64,000 nt of DNA from an uncultured Akkermansia sp. (GCA_944390825.1 CALXRG010000001.1:1-64000); one strand, 5' to 3'. Shown: positions 54,403-63,247, counted from the stretch's first letter. Notes: a model not told the origin generated them from the letters alone. Numbers and translations are program-made.

Positions 54403-55197
54403 TTACAGTGAATCGACCCCGGCAAAAAACTGAAGCAACACGATCTGGTCGTCGCGTGTCACGAGGTAACCATCCTTGGGGTCAAGCCACTGGAAGGAGT
54501 GAACAGAAGTGCGGTTCGGACCTTTGGGATCGTCCGGCAGGGATTCCCTCAGGCGGCTGACCAACTCCGGGTTGAGAGCCTGCACGATCTCCCGGGTACT
54601 CAGCGGGGGCATGGCCGGGATGATGCTGGGGATTCCGAGCGGGATACACCGCTCGACATCGCCCAGAATGCGGGATGGGAAGTAGATCTGGTGCTTTTCC
54701 TCCGGGGCAAACGGGAGGGGCTGATCACCCTCCGGCGGATTGGCAATCGCCGCCAGCAATGGACAGAAATCCGGCTTTGGCACACCGAGCTCGTCGATAT
54801 GCACATTGAGCACCCTACCGTAGTGGTAATTAACCGCCTTGTAGAGGTTGATGCGATTCTGGACGTAGGGGTCGTCACTCTCTTCGAGAATGGGAGTATT
54901 CTCATCAGCATCGGGAGCAAGCATGTCACACGTCGTCACGAAAACCGTAAACTCCGGTTTGATGTCCGGCACATGGCGAATCAGGAAATTCGTAGCTGCG
55001 GTATCGGCAGGGATGTCACGTCGAACTGCCCAGGGACCATTGGCAACAGCACTATCCAAGTACACCATGAAGCGGAAAGACTTGCCGAAAGTCGAATGAA
55101 AATTATCCTTGTTGATCAAGTGGTCAAAATGGCGCCGCTTGGTCCAATACTGGCCGAGGATTGTGCTGGCTCCTAAGAAAGCTGTATCATGATTCAT
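54403..55197 (-). CDS. Degenerate extended-SDR (NAD-dependent epimerase-like) protein
   Basis: A 264-residue protein resembling extended short-chain dehydrogenases of sugar metabolism. The N-terminal glycine motif is weak (FLGASTILGQYW). Later elements fit: FVTTCDMLAPDADENTP, YVQNRINLYKAVNYHYGRVL, YFPSRILGDVERC and PPLSTREIVQAL. The usual YxxxK catalytic pair is not clear, so it may be inactive or act only as a binding protein. It leads into gtrA, suggesting envelope polysaccharide work. The start rests on a weak TATGCT box about 38 nt upstream. Confidence 0.6.
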   Translation of the reverse strand: MNHDTAFLGASTILGQYWTKRRHFDHLINKDNFHSTFGKSFRFMVYLDSAVANGPWAVRRDIPADTAATNFLIRHVPDIKPEFTVFVTTCDMLAPDADENTPILEESDDPYVQNRINLYKAVNYHYGRVLNVHIDELGVPKPDFCPLLAAIANPPEGDQPLPFAPEEKHQIYFPSRILGDVERCIPLGIPSIIPAMPPLSTREIVQALNPELVSRLRESLPDDPKGPNRTSVHSFQWLDPKDGYLVTRDDQIVLLQFFAGVDSL

Positions 55198-55415
55198 GGC
55201 CGCAAGAGTCGAGGGGTGTAACTCCCGTTGTTAATAGCATATCCTGCACATCTTGGCAAGCAATTATCGCTGGGTTTACCAGTGCCGGGTCTCGGATAAC
55301 ATCACTTAAATAATTATTACATCCAACAGGAGTTACGTTGTCTTTGTTTCCCCTCACGTTTAGACCTCTCTGAGCTTGTGGCGACAGATGAGGTGGTTGA
55401 GTAAAGTAAGTCTTT

Positions 55416-55652
55416 CTAAAAGAGCGCCTTATTAACCTTATAGCGCAGTGAGAACATAAAATTATTATCACCTCGGTCGATTTCCAGCCTTGACCTCCAT
55501 ACACTGTACTTAGTATAGTGTATCAAAATTCCGCTCATCCGAGCTACGCCAGGTACTGCGGTGACCGGGCTGGCAGCCGCTCCAACTTCACAAGACACTA
55601 TTGACGATGCAGGAACAGTAGCATACGTTGTAAAGGCAGTGAAGAAATACAA
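55416..55652 (-). pseudogene. AT-rich frame resembling a porin C-terminal fragment
   Basis: A 78-residue open frame whose end (EIDRGDNNFMFSLRYKVNKALF) ends in an aromatic residue, like an outer-membrane beta-barrel strand. The front part (TAVPGVARMSG) does not look like a signal peptide. No promoter fits. It may be a transferred or truncated gene fragment, or chance. Confidence 0.25.
55490..55519 (+). promoter_or_regulatory. Promoter in the AT-rich patch
   Basis: TTGACC (55490-55495), 18 bp, TATAGT (55514-55519). It may drive the membrane protein at 55784, with a leader of over 250 nt, or an unrecognised RNA. Confidence 0.45.
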
Positions 55653-55783
55653 CCTTCACAGCCCATCCTTGATAAGCGACCTGTTTACTTATGTAACCGT
55701 CAGCGTTCAAGGGAAAGATCATCCATTTGTCATACCGCAATTCTCATTTACAAATACCGCAACATACAACTGCATGCAACATC

Positions 55784-56203
55784 ATGAAAATCTCATATAG
55801 CAGAGGCCTCATGCTTACATATATCAGCAGGGCTTTCATGTCCTTTTTGTGCGTTTTTGCATGTACATGCTTCATTTATTGCTGGCTTAATGATTTATTA
55901 ACTTGGCATCAAATAGAAGAAATAAGAATGCCAAGCAATAGTGACGAATATTCTTTTTTTGTCATCCTTGAAATCCTCGCATTGATCGCGTTGGCAAAAC
56001 AAAAGCCATCAGACCGTTTCTTGTATATCAAAGAATATATCGAAATCGTTGTGGCTATTTTGTTAATCATCGCAGATCTGAGCTGTGCAACACAATCCGT
56101 TATGGGGCTGTATGCGGAAACTCTGATATTTACTCTGTTCTTTGTCGCGAATGTGAGCGCCTGTTTTATCTATTCTCGCATACGAAAGACAGCGCAGCCA
56201 TAA
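55784..56203 (+). CDS. AT-rich hypothetical membrane protein
   Basis: A 139-residue protein with three or four hydrophobic helices (AFMSFLCVFACTCFIYCWL, FFVILEILALIALA, IVVAILLIIADL, LIFTLFFVANVSACFIY). Base composition is far more AT-rich than the surrounding genes, which points to recent acquisition. No family was recognised and no close promoter or ribosome binding site is evident. Confidence 0.5.
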   Translation: MKISYSRGLMLTYISRAFMSFLCVFACTCFIYCWLNDLLTWHQIEEIRMPSNSDEYSFFVILEILALIALAKQKPSDRFLYIKEYIEIVVAILLIIADLSCATQSVMGLYAETLIFTLFFVANVSACFIYSRIRKTAQP

Positions 56204-56428
56204 AGAGCCTATTTTGGTATATTGCGAGCACGCAGCGAGTTCACCTTCTGACGCAGATGGTAAAACATTATCCAGGGGAGTTCCGACGCCGTACGACCTC
56301 GCTGGGCGGCTTGAATGCATGCGCCTAACTTGCCACCTCCCTGCCCCCCCTGCCGAAAAAAAGCCAGTTCCCCGACGATGGATACGCACGTTCATGCAGA
56401 GTTCCTGCGCATGCGCGGCACATACGGT

Positions 56429-56458
56429 TTGACAGGAGGCAAAGCTGTGTCATATACT
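56429..56458 (+). promoter_or_regulatory. Promoter of the ankyrin gene
   Basis: TTGACA (56429-56434), 18 bp, TATACT (56453-56458), 12 nt to the ATG at 56471. Confidence 0.78.
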
Positions 56459-56470
56459 GCGAAAAGCAGC

Positions 56471-57952
56471 ATGGCATATCAGGTAATCAGTGAGCTCAAT
56501 CAACCTTGTCCCGACTCCGACACTGGGACAAGGGAGGGGTATTCCTCTGAGGTGTCCGAACGCGGCAACCTCAAGAGAGTGAGGGAAGCCGCCGAAGAAA
56601 CACCCTACCCGGAAGAGGCTCTTGCGCGGGGCAAGACACCCGGCCGCAAAGCCTCCGGTTCTCAAAAGAAAACGGAGACGCCTCCCCAAACACCCGAGCC
56701 CCGGGCGTTGCCGCTGCACGATGCCGTGCGGAACGGGAACCGGGAGGCCGTGCGCCGCCTGCTGGATGAGGGGGCGGATGTGCAGGAGCGCGACCGGGAG
56801 CTCAATACCGCACTGCATGAAGCAGCGCGGTGTCCCCGCCGTTTGCTGCTCCGCGCGACAGCTCCCGACATCCGCGACCGGGCTGCGGCCAAAGCCGGGG
56901 ATGCCGAGCAGGACAGCGTGGCTATTGCCCGGATGTTGCTGGAGCATGGCGCGGATATGTCAGCCAAGAACCGCCTCGGAGAAACACCGCTGCACGTGGC
57001 GGTGCGTCACGGTCTGTCGGAGATGGTTCGCCTGCTGCTGGAGCATGGCGCACCGGTCAACCGGAGGGATGCCGAAAGCAACACGGCAATGGATGTGGCC
57101 GTAAGCTGCCGGCAGGCCGAGTGCCGTCGCCTGCTGTCAGAAGCCGGGGGGTGGCGTTTCCGGTTGCATCCGTTGCGTGTATGGAGCATCCGCGCGCTTA
57201 TTTCCTTCTGCTGTTGGGTACCCCTGAGCTCCATCGGGTTACTCTTCGCCTGCGGGTACGACAACCATCTTCTCGTGCGCTTTCTGCAGCCGACGGCCTG
57301 GCTGATGCCTCAGGGATGGCTCGTCTACGGTGCGGTGGACACTGATGATCCAGAGAAGGCCTTGTTGCTCATCCGGGGCGGTGCCGATCCCAACACTGAA
57401 GCTGAGCTCAGGGGTGGCATCATTTTGCCTGTCCTGATGCTCTCCATTCAAAAAGGCTTCCGTGATGTGTCTCTGGAGCTCCTGCGGCATGGGGCGGATC
57501 CGGGTGCTACGGAGCACTACATCCAGGGGAATATCATCGATACCCCCCTGGTGCGAGCCTTGGAAGAAGGTCAGTTGGATGTCGCCCGCGCCCTGATCGA
57601 ACGTGGAGCTCCGCTCGACGTCGCGGACTACGAAATTCGTTTCACACCTTTGCTCGCTGCAGCGCGATTTGGTCATACGGAGATGGTGGAATTGCTTCTG
57701 GACAGGGGGGCAGATATCCATGCCAAAGCTTATTGCAGCAACACCGCACTACACCTGGCTATCCGGGCTGGTCATACGGATACAGCCCGCATACTTGTCG
57801 AGCGGGGGGCACAGGTGGATGTCAGAGATGATAGGGGGTACACGCCGTTGGATGAGGCGGTGAAAGCAGGGAATGCAGAGTGTGAGAAGCTCCTGCGTGA
57901 GGCGATGGGCAGAGAAAATAGCCATTTGATCACCATAGAAAGTTCACCGTAA
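56471..57952 (+). CDS. Ankyrin-repeat protein with central hydrophobic segment
   Basis: A 493-residue protein. After a charged, possibly disordered N-terminal 85 residues, ankyrin repeats occur in two blocks (LPLHDAVRNGNREAVRRLLD, ETPLHVAVRHGLSEMVRLLL; then FTPLLAAARFGHTEMVELLL, NTALHLAIRAGHTDTARILV). Between them lies a hydrophobic stretch near residues 240-262 (SFCCWVPLSSIGLLFACGY) that may cross the membrane, which would put the two repeat blocks on opposite sides or form a hairpin. The frame is open further upstream, but the near-consensus promoter sets the start at 56471. Role unknown; ankyrins mediate protein binding. Confidence 0.8.
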   Translation: MAYQVISELNQPCPDSDTGTREGYSSEVSERGNLKRVREAAEETPYPEEALARGKTPGRKASGSQKKTETPPQTPEPRALPLHDAVRNGNREAVRRLLDEGADVQERDRELNTALHEAARCPRRLLLRATAPDIRDRAAAKAGDAEQDSVAIARMLLEHGADMSAKNRLGETPLHVAVRHGLSEMVRLLLEHGAPVNRRDAESNTAMDVAVSCRQAECRRLLSEAGGWRFRLHPLRVWSIRALISFCCWVPLSSIGLLFACGYDNHLLVRFLQPTAWLMPQGWLVYGAVDTDDPEKALLLIRGGADPNTEAELRGGIILPVLMLSIQKGFRDVSLELLRHGADPGATEHYIQGNIIDTPLVRALEEGQLDVARALIERGAPLDVADYEIRFTPLLAAARFGHTEMVELLLDRGADIHAKAYCSNTALHLAIRAGHTDTARILVERGAQVDVRDDRGYTPLDEAVKAGNAECEKLLREAMGRENSHLITIESSP

Positions 57953-58210
57953 ACACGCAAGAACAGGGTCGAATAAAACAGGGAACAGTTTGTTTGGCCA
58001 TGATATCTCTTTGAGCTTTCTCCTGTCTTTCTATGGGCCCGGAAGCCCGAGGCCCGCATCGTCGTCCGCTGCTCCGCGGCGGCGGAAGGTGCCAAGCTCA
58101 GTTGCACCCCGCCCTGATGCCTTGACAGCGTCCCAGCATGCGGGCAACCAGCGCCGCCCTCATGGTGAATTCCGAAGATGAGAGATCGTTACCTGACACG
58201 AAAAAAAGCC

Positions 58211-58239
58211 TTTTCATGAAGGTTTTATTGTGCTTTAAT
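58211..58239 (+). promoter_or_regulatory. Promoter of the MATE gene
   Basis: TTTTCA (58211-58216), 17 bp, TTTAAT (58234-58239), 9 nt to the ATG at 58249. Confidence 0.6.
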
Positions 58240-58248
58240 CACCCCAGC

Positions 58249-59748
58249 ATGGGAGCTATCGACGGACGCGAAGGTAAAATCCGTGCCGGCATGACCAAAG
58301 GACAACTTGGCGGCAAGCTGGCAGGTCTCAGTTTACCCCGACAAATCATCTCCATTGCCCTATGGCCTCTGCTGGAGCAAGTGATGAGTTTCATCGGTGC
58401 GACCACCTCACTTTACCTGGCGACTCACATGGATACGCCGGATGAGGTTACCAAACAGATAGCGGCCGGCATCGGCGTGACCGCCTACATCATGTGGCTG
58501 GGCTTCCTGATGCAAGGCGCCGTCGGCATGGGTGCGACGGCTATTGTCAGCCGCATGACAGGTGCCCGCAGGTTCCGCGAAGCCAACTATGCCGCCAACC
58601 AGTCTATGGCTCTGGGTATGCTGGCAGGTCTGCTCTCTGCCTTGCTGATGTACGCGTCATCGGATTTCCTGATCACCAAAGTTCTCAAGCTCAGTGACTA
58701 TGCCAGTGAAGTCGCCATTCTCTACATGAACACCAGCTGCTGGGTGGCCATCGTCTCCGGTATTGTGTTCGCAGCCAACGCAGCCTTACGAGGTGCGGGA
58801 GATACCCGTACGCCCTTCTATATCATGGTGCTGGTGGACGGCCTGACGATCGTGTTCAGCATTCTGTTTGTCTACGGCTTTGGCTGGGGCATCACGGGAC
58901 TGGCACTGGGTGTGATTGGGGGCATGGCCGTGGCGGCCGTGGTGCTGCTGAGTATTCTGATTCACCGCCTGAAAGTGACGCGGCGCCTGATGCAGGATCA
59001 TCAGTGCCGTACGCTCGACGAGTTCTGCGCCCGGCAAAGCTCCACCTACGTGCATCCCCTCTACCTCGACCCCGCCTCCCTCAAGCCGGATTTCCGGGAA
59101 ATGTACCGCATCATCGTCATCGGCTTTCCTCAGGCGATGGAGGTGGGTGGCATCTGGCTCATCCAGATGTACGTGCTGCGCATCATCTCCAGCTTGGGTG
59201 ACACGGCAGTGGGTGCACACACCATCGCCATCCGCATCGAATCCATGAGCTTCCTGCCGGGATTCGCCATCGGCATGGCAGGTGCAACCCTCATCGGCCA
59301 GTATCTGGGCACAGGAAGTGCCCGCATGGCACTCGAAACAGTCCGCCGCTGCTGCCGCTACGCCATGCTTTTCATGGGCAGTATGGGTGTGGTCTTCTGC
59401 CTTTTCCCGTCATTCTTCGTCGAAATCCTGGCCTCCAACTCGCGCGAACTGGTGGATGCCACCATTCCGCTTCTCCACCTGTTTCTGATTCTGGAGCCTT
59501 TCTACGCAGGCATGCTCATCATCAAGATGTGTCTGCGCGGCGCTGGCGACACACGCCGCATGATGATTGTCTCCTACACCTGCATGGGCTTCTTCCGCTT
59601 TGTTCTGCTCTTTATCTGGAACGTATTCTGGCCGGAGACCCTGACGCTGCCCCGCATCTGGTCGCTCTTTATCATCGATCTCATCGTGCAGTACATTATC
59701 CTGCGCAAAATGCTCTTCGATCTCAAGTGGGCACGCGTCCGCGTCTGA
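58249..59748 (+). CDS. MATE family efflux transporter
   Basis: A 499-residue inner-membrane protein with about twelve helices in two homologous halves. MATE signatures include GATAIVSRMTGARRFREANY and AANAALRGAGDTRTPFYI in the first half and GATLIGQYLGTGSARMA and CLRGAGDTRRMM in the second. Such proteins export drugs or metabolites with Na+ or H+. A charged loop of about 60 residues around 250-310 joins the halves. Start 58249 agrees with the promoter, against several upstream in-frame Mets. Confidence 0.93.
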   Translation: MGAIDGREGKIRAGMTKGQLGGKLAGLSLPRQIISIALWPLLEQVMSFIGATTSLYLATHMDTPDEVTKQIAAGIGVTAYIMWLGFLMQGAVGMGATAIVSRMTGARRFREANYAANQSMALGMLAGLLSALLMYASSDFLITKVLKLSDYASEVAILYMNTSCWVAIVSGIVFAANAALRGAGDTRTPFYIMVLVDGLTIVFSILFVYGFGWGITGLALGVIGGMAVAAVVLLSILIHRLKVTRRLMQDHQCRTLDEFCARQSSTYVHPLYLDPASLKPDFREMYRIIVIGFPQAMEVGGIWLIQMYVLRIISSLGDTAVGAHTIAIRIESMSFLPGFAIGMAGATLIGQYLGTGSARMALETVRRCCRYAMLFMGSMGVVFCLFPSFFVEILASNSRELVDATIPLLHLFLILEPFYAGMLIIKMCLRGAGDTRRMMIVSYTCMGFFRFVLLFIWNVFWPETLTLPRIWSLFIIDLIVQYIILRKMLFDLKWARVRV

Positions 59749-59980
59749 GGATGCCGCTCCCCGATGCAAGCGCCCGGCAACACACCAGGCACTCCCCGCT
59801 GCGTCTTTCAGTACAGGACAGGCCCGAAGCCTCTCCTCAGCAGCTTCCGTTTTCCGGACAGCCCCGCTGTGGTCTGCCGGGCCGCGCTTCTCCCGTCTCC
59901 CCCACTCCCCGTTTTCCAAACCCGGCCTCAGCACCGGGAACAGGGACTGGCTGACCACAGGGAGGGAGAGAGGAATCGGA
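59749..59980. other. Convergent spacer
   Basis: No gene or clear terminator was seen between the MATE gene and the gamma-carbonic-anhydrase-like gene. Confidence 0.4.
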
Positions 59981-60490
59981 TTAGCGGTCGCGATATTCCC
60001 GCGCCAGTTTCACGTATTCCAGAGCGTGGCGGTAGTTCTCCTCCTCCACCTCCGGACCCAGCTGACGCACAACCCGGGCCGGAGATCCCAGCACCAGACT
60101 GTGGGGCGGAATGATTGTGTTCTTGGTCACCAGAGCATGAGCGCCCACGATGGATCCATGACCAATCACGGCCCCATCCAGCACAATGGCGCCCATACCG
60201 ATCAGGCACTTATCCTCCACCGTGCAGGCGTGCAGCGTCACGCTGTGGCCCACCGTCACGTATTCCCCCAGCACGCAGGGCACATCAAAATCCACATGCA
60301 GGCAGGAATTGTCCTGCACGTTACTGCCCCGGCCGATGATAATGGGAGCGACGTCCGCCCGCAGTGTACTGTTGTACCACGCCGAAGCCTCTGCCTGCAT
60401 CCTCACGCCGCCGATCAGGTCAGCACTCGCGGCCACAAATGCCGCTTCTTCTGTTTGGGGAGACTGATTGCGAAAGGACTCGATAGCCAT
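59981..60490 (-). CDS. Gamma-carbonic-anhydrase-like hexapeptide-repeat protein
   Basis: A 169-residue left-handed beta-helix protein of the YrdA/PaaY type. Hexapeptide repeats run through ADVAPIIIGRGSNVQDNSCL, LGEYVTVGHSVTLHAC and IGMGAIVLDGAVIGHGSIVG. The metal-binding His residues expected in this family are in SCLHVD and GHSVTLHAC. The C-terminal helix is normal. Many members lack proven carbonic anhydrase activity. Start 60490 follows from the leaderless-type promoter; a longer frame upstream would include the promoter and is rejected. Confidence 0.9.
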   Translation of the reverse strand: MAIESFRNQSPQTEEAAFVAASADLIGGVRMQAEASAWYNSTLRADVAPIIIGRGSNVQDNSCLHVDFDVPCVLGEYVTVGHSVTLHACTVEDKCLIGMGAIVLDGAVIGHGSIVGAHALVTKNTIIPPHSLVLGSPARVVRQLGPEVEEENYRHALEYVKLAREYRDR

Positions 60491-60496
60491 GGCCCG

Positions 60497-60525
60497 AGTA
60501 TACTCCCGGGTACAGGGCAGGTCAA
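60497..60525 (-). promoter_or_regulatory. Promoter of the gamma-CA-like gene
   Basis: Minus strand TTGACC (60520-60525), 17 bp, TATACT (60497-60502), 6 nt to the ATG. Confidence 0.8.
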
Positions 60526-60533
60526 GCCCGGCC

Positions 60534-60569
60534 TTTCCCTGCCGTTCTGAGTTTCCCCGCCGTTCTGTG
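60534..60569. repeat. Two 18-bp tandem repeats
   Basis: TTTCCCTGCCGTTCTGAG and TTTCCCCGCCGTTCTGTG follow one another between the divergent promoters. Confidence 0.75.
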
Positions 60570-60615
60570 TCCTTTTCGCCACAGGGCATGTGGCGCATTG
60601 CTCACCGTAGAAAAC

Positions 60616-60644
60616 GTGCCATCGGGTGGACATTGTGGTAGAGA
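60616..60644 (+). promoter_or_regulatory. Possible PiT gene promoter
   Basis: GTGCCA (60616-60621), 17 bp, TAGAGA (60639-60644), 10 nt to the ATG at 60655. Weak boxes, but the spacing fits the pattern seen elsewhere. Confidence 0.4.
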
Positions 60645-60654
60645 TAGTGGCGTT

Positions 60655-62880
60655 ATGAGCGAAATGTACATGGCACTATTGGGAATACTGCTCATTCTGG
60701 CAGTATTTGACCTCATTGTCGGAGTCTCCAACGACGCCGCCAACTTCCTGAACTCGGGAGTTGGCTGCCGCGTGGCAAGCCGCAGTGCGCTACTCGCCGT
60801 GGCTTCGGTGGGTATCGTACTGGGTGCGAGTTTCGCGGGCGGCATGATGGAAATCGCCCGCAGCGGCGTCTTCGTCCCGTCGGAGTTCACGTTCCACGAG
60901 ATCATGATACTCTTTCTCGCGGTGATGCTGACGGACGTAATTCTGCTGGATATCTTCAACACGCTGGGGCTGCCGACTTCCACCACCGTCTCGCTGGTCT
61001 TTGAACTGCTCGGGGCCGCACTGGCAGTCGCGCTTTTCCTTATCAGCAGCGGTCGCAGCGGTGTTTCGGCAAACCTGGCCGACTACATAAACAGTGTGAC
61101 CGCCCTCAAAATCCTCTCGGGCATCTTTGCCTCAGTCGCGGTTTCCTTCACCTGCGGCTGCGTGGTGATGTGGTTCTCCCGCCTGCTTTTCAGCTTCCGT
61201 TACCAGAAAGCCTATCGCTTTATCGGGCCGGCCTGGGCTGCGGCCGCCCTGACAGCCATTACGTATTTTGCCGTCTTCAAAGGACTGAAGAACAGCACCC
61301 TCATGCACAAGGAATGGCTCACCTGGCTGGACGCTCACATCGCCACCGCCACAGCCGCCTCCTTTATCTTCTGGGGCGTGCTCTGCGCCATACTGCAATA
61401 CGGGCTGAAAGTCAACACGCTTAAGCTTACCGTCTTTGCCGGCACCGGCGCTCTGGCACTGGCCTTCGCCGGCAACGACCTGGTCAACTTCATCGGCGTC
61501 TTCCTGGCGGCGGGGTCGAGTTACGAGATTGCCTCGGCTCACGTGGCAGCGGGCGGCTCGCTGGAAACCCTGCACATGGGAGCCCTCGCAGAACCGGTTA
61601 AGGCCAACCTGTGCTACCTCATCGGAGCAGGACTCATCATGGTAGCAGCCCTGTACTTCTCCAGGAAAGCCCGGACCGTAACGGAGACCGAGGTCAAGCT
61701 GGCCGGTCACGGCAACAAAGGTAAAGAACGATTTGGTTCCTGCCTGCCCGCCCGCCTGGCGGTGCGCTACACGCTCAACCTCTCCCGGGCCGTCTGCCGC
61801 CTCACGCCGGAACCCATCGCCCGCTTCGTCGGGGGGCGCTTCAGGCCCCTTGAAGCCGAAGAAGAAACAGGAGCGGCCTTCGACCTCATCCGGGCCTCTG
61901 TCAACCTGACCGTGTCTGCCCTGCTGATTTCTCTGGCGACTTCGCTCAAGCTCCCGCTTTCCACCACCTACGTGACCTTCATGGTGGCCATGGGTTCTTC
62001 CCTGGCGGACCGTGCCTGGGGACGGGACAGCGCCGTATACCGCATCACGGGGGTTCTCACCGTGATCGGCGGCTGGTTCATGACAGGTCTGGGCGCCTGC
62101 ACCGCCGCCTTCATCACTGCAAGCGTCATGATGTATGGCGGGGGCTGGGGCATCGCGCTGATGCTGATCATCGCTGCTGGCGTTCTGGTCAAAACAACTC
62201 TCTACCACGGCCGGAACCATGCTTCGGATATCCGCATCCTCGACCTGAGCAAGCCTGGCACCCTGCGTGAGATCGGCGACAGCTCAGCCGGGCGCCTCAG
62301 CCGCATCCTGGGCATCTACAAGGCCACTGTCCGAGCCCTCCTCGCCGAGGACCGCAACGCCCTCAAGCGGCTGCGTCGCAAAGCCCGCGATATCAACCGC
62401 AGTGTTAAGGCCGAGAAGGAGGACGTCGTGCTGCCTAGTCTGCACGGGCTTGACAGCTCGCTGGCGGCGCAGGGGCAGATGCTTTTCCGCATCAATGAAA
62501 GCTCCATTGCCATCGCCGACAGTTTGCTCTCCATCGTCAAAGCCAGTTATCGCCACATCGATAACAACCATATTGGGCTCAGCGCGGAACAGGCCTCCGA
62601 TCTACTGGAAATGACCCGTCGCATCGACCGGCTCTTCCCCGGACTGTGCGATATGCTCCGCAGCAGCGACTTCACCGATCTCGATCATCTGGTCAACCAG
62701 GGAGGAGACCTGAGCCGGGAGTTCACGGAGTGCATCACCCGCCATCTGGAGCGAGAGAGCGGCGATGAAACGGGCATACGCCATACCATTCTGTACCTGA
62801 ACCTGCTCAACGAGACCCGCGTCATGCTGCGCAAATCCATGGATCTGCTCCGCGACCAACGCGAACTGTTCGAGCCATAA
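60655..62880 (+). CDS. PiT phosphate transporter fused to a PhoU-like domain
   Basis: A 741-residue inner-membrane phosphate permease. The two inverted PiT signatures are VGVSNDAANFLNSGVG near the N-terminus and FAGNDLVNFIGVFLAAG in the middle, with a further conserved membrane segment containing LKLPLSTTYVTFMVAMGSS. About twelve helices are seen. From about residue 540 onward the protein is soluble and helical (RILGIYKATVRALLAEDRNA, then ALRRKARDINRSVKAEKE-like), matching a PhoU/DUF47-type domain that in most bacteria is a separate protein. The fusion probably couples transport to phosphate sensing. A PhoR-like kinase lies downstream. Confidence 0.88.
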   Translation: MSEMYMALLGILLILAVFDLIVGVSNDAANFLNSGVGCRVASRSALLAVASVGIVLGASFAGGMMEIARSGVFVPSEFTFHEIMILFLAVMLTDVILLDIFNTLGLPTSTTVSLVFELLGAALAVALFLISSGRSGVSANLADYINSVTALKILSGIFASVAVSFTCGCVVMWFSRLLFSFRYQKAYRFIGPAWAAAALTAITYFAVFKGLKNSTLMHKEWLTWLDAHIATATAASFIFWGVLCAILQYGLKVNTLKLTVFAGTGALALAFAGNDLVNFIGVFLAAGSSYEIASAHVAAGGSLETLHMGALAEPVKANLCYLIGAGLIMVAALYFSRKARTVTETEVKLAGHGNKGKERFGSCLPARLAVRYTLNLSRAVCRLTPEPIARFVGGRFRPLEAEEETGAAFDLIRASVNLTVSALLISLATSLKLPLSTTYVTFMVAMGSSLADRAWGRDSAVYRITGVLTVIGGWFMTGLGACTAAFITASVMMYGGGWGIALMLIIAAGVLVKTTLYHGRNHASDIRILDLSKPGTLREIGDSSAGRLSRILGIYKATVRALLAEDRNALKRLRRKARDINRSVKAEKEDVVLPSLHGLDSSLAAQGQMLFRINESSIAIADSLLSIVKASYRHIDNNHIGLSAEQASDLLEMTRRIDRLFPGLCDMLRSSDFTDLDHLVNQGGDLSREFTECITRHLERESGDETGIRHTILYLNLLNETRVMLRKSMDLLRDQRELFEP

Positions 62881-62921
62881 GCGTCACGGCAGCAACCGCC
62901 GCACCGCGGTGGAACACCACT

Positions 62922-62933
62922 CCCCCCCCCCCC
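62922..62933. repeat. C12 homopolymer
   Basis: Twelve consecutive C residues about 40 nt after the PiT-PhoU stop codon. Confidence 0.75.
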
Positions 62934-63019
62934 GCAGAAGGAGGAAGCAGCAAGCCCCTGCTCTCCTCCTTCTCTTGCCGCTCTCCGAAGGCTCCGGGAG
63001 AGCCCCACCTCCATGATCG

Positions 63020-63083
63020 GTGGATAACTCGGGGAACCGGGATGAATACTCGGGGTGCGGGGGATGGATACTCGGGAGCGGGG
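63020..63083. repeat. Three imperfect 21-22-bp repeats
   Basis: Units containing GGATAACTCGGG, GAATACTCGGGG and GGATACTCGGGA start at 63020, 63041 and 63063. Confidence 0.65.
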
Positions 63084-63219
63084 GCGTATGCCAGGAGCGG
63101 GGCGAGAGTTCGGGCGTACGGAGGCCTGCCGCCGGCGCGGGGTGTTCAGCGGCCGGGGGGGAGCATGCCTCCGGGTGATTGCGTGCATGTGACTTCTGCG
63201 CCACACGGGGAGAGAGTGC

Positions 63220-63247
63220 TTGCATTGCACCCGCCTTTTGCTATCAT
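63220..63247 (+). promoter_or_regulatory. Promoter of the histidine kinase gene
   Basis: TTGCAT (63220-63225), 16 bp, TATCAT (63242-63247). The ATG follows after about 39 nt. Confidence 0.65.

Larger units (their letters stand above)
62881..63219. other. G-rich spacer before the histidine kinase gene
   Basis: No gene was found. It contains a C12 tract (62922-62933) and three imperfect 21-22-bp repeats (63020-63083). Confidence 0.5.

Noticed and set aside
59410..59958. 182-residue minus-strand frame overlapping the MATE gene end
   Set aside because: Mostly antisense to a conserved transporter.
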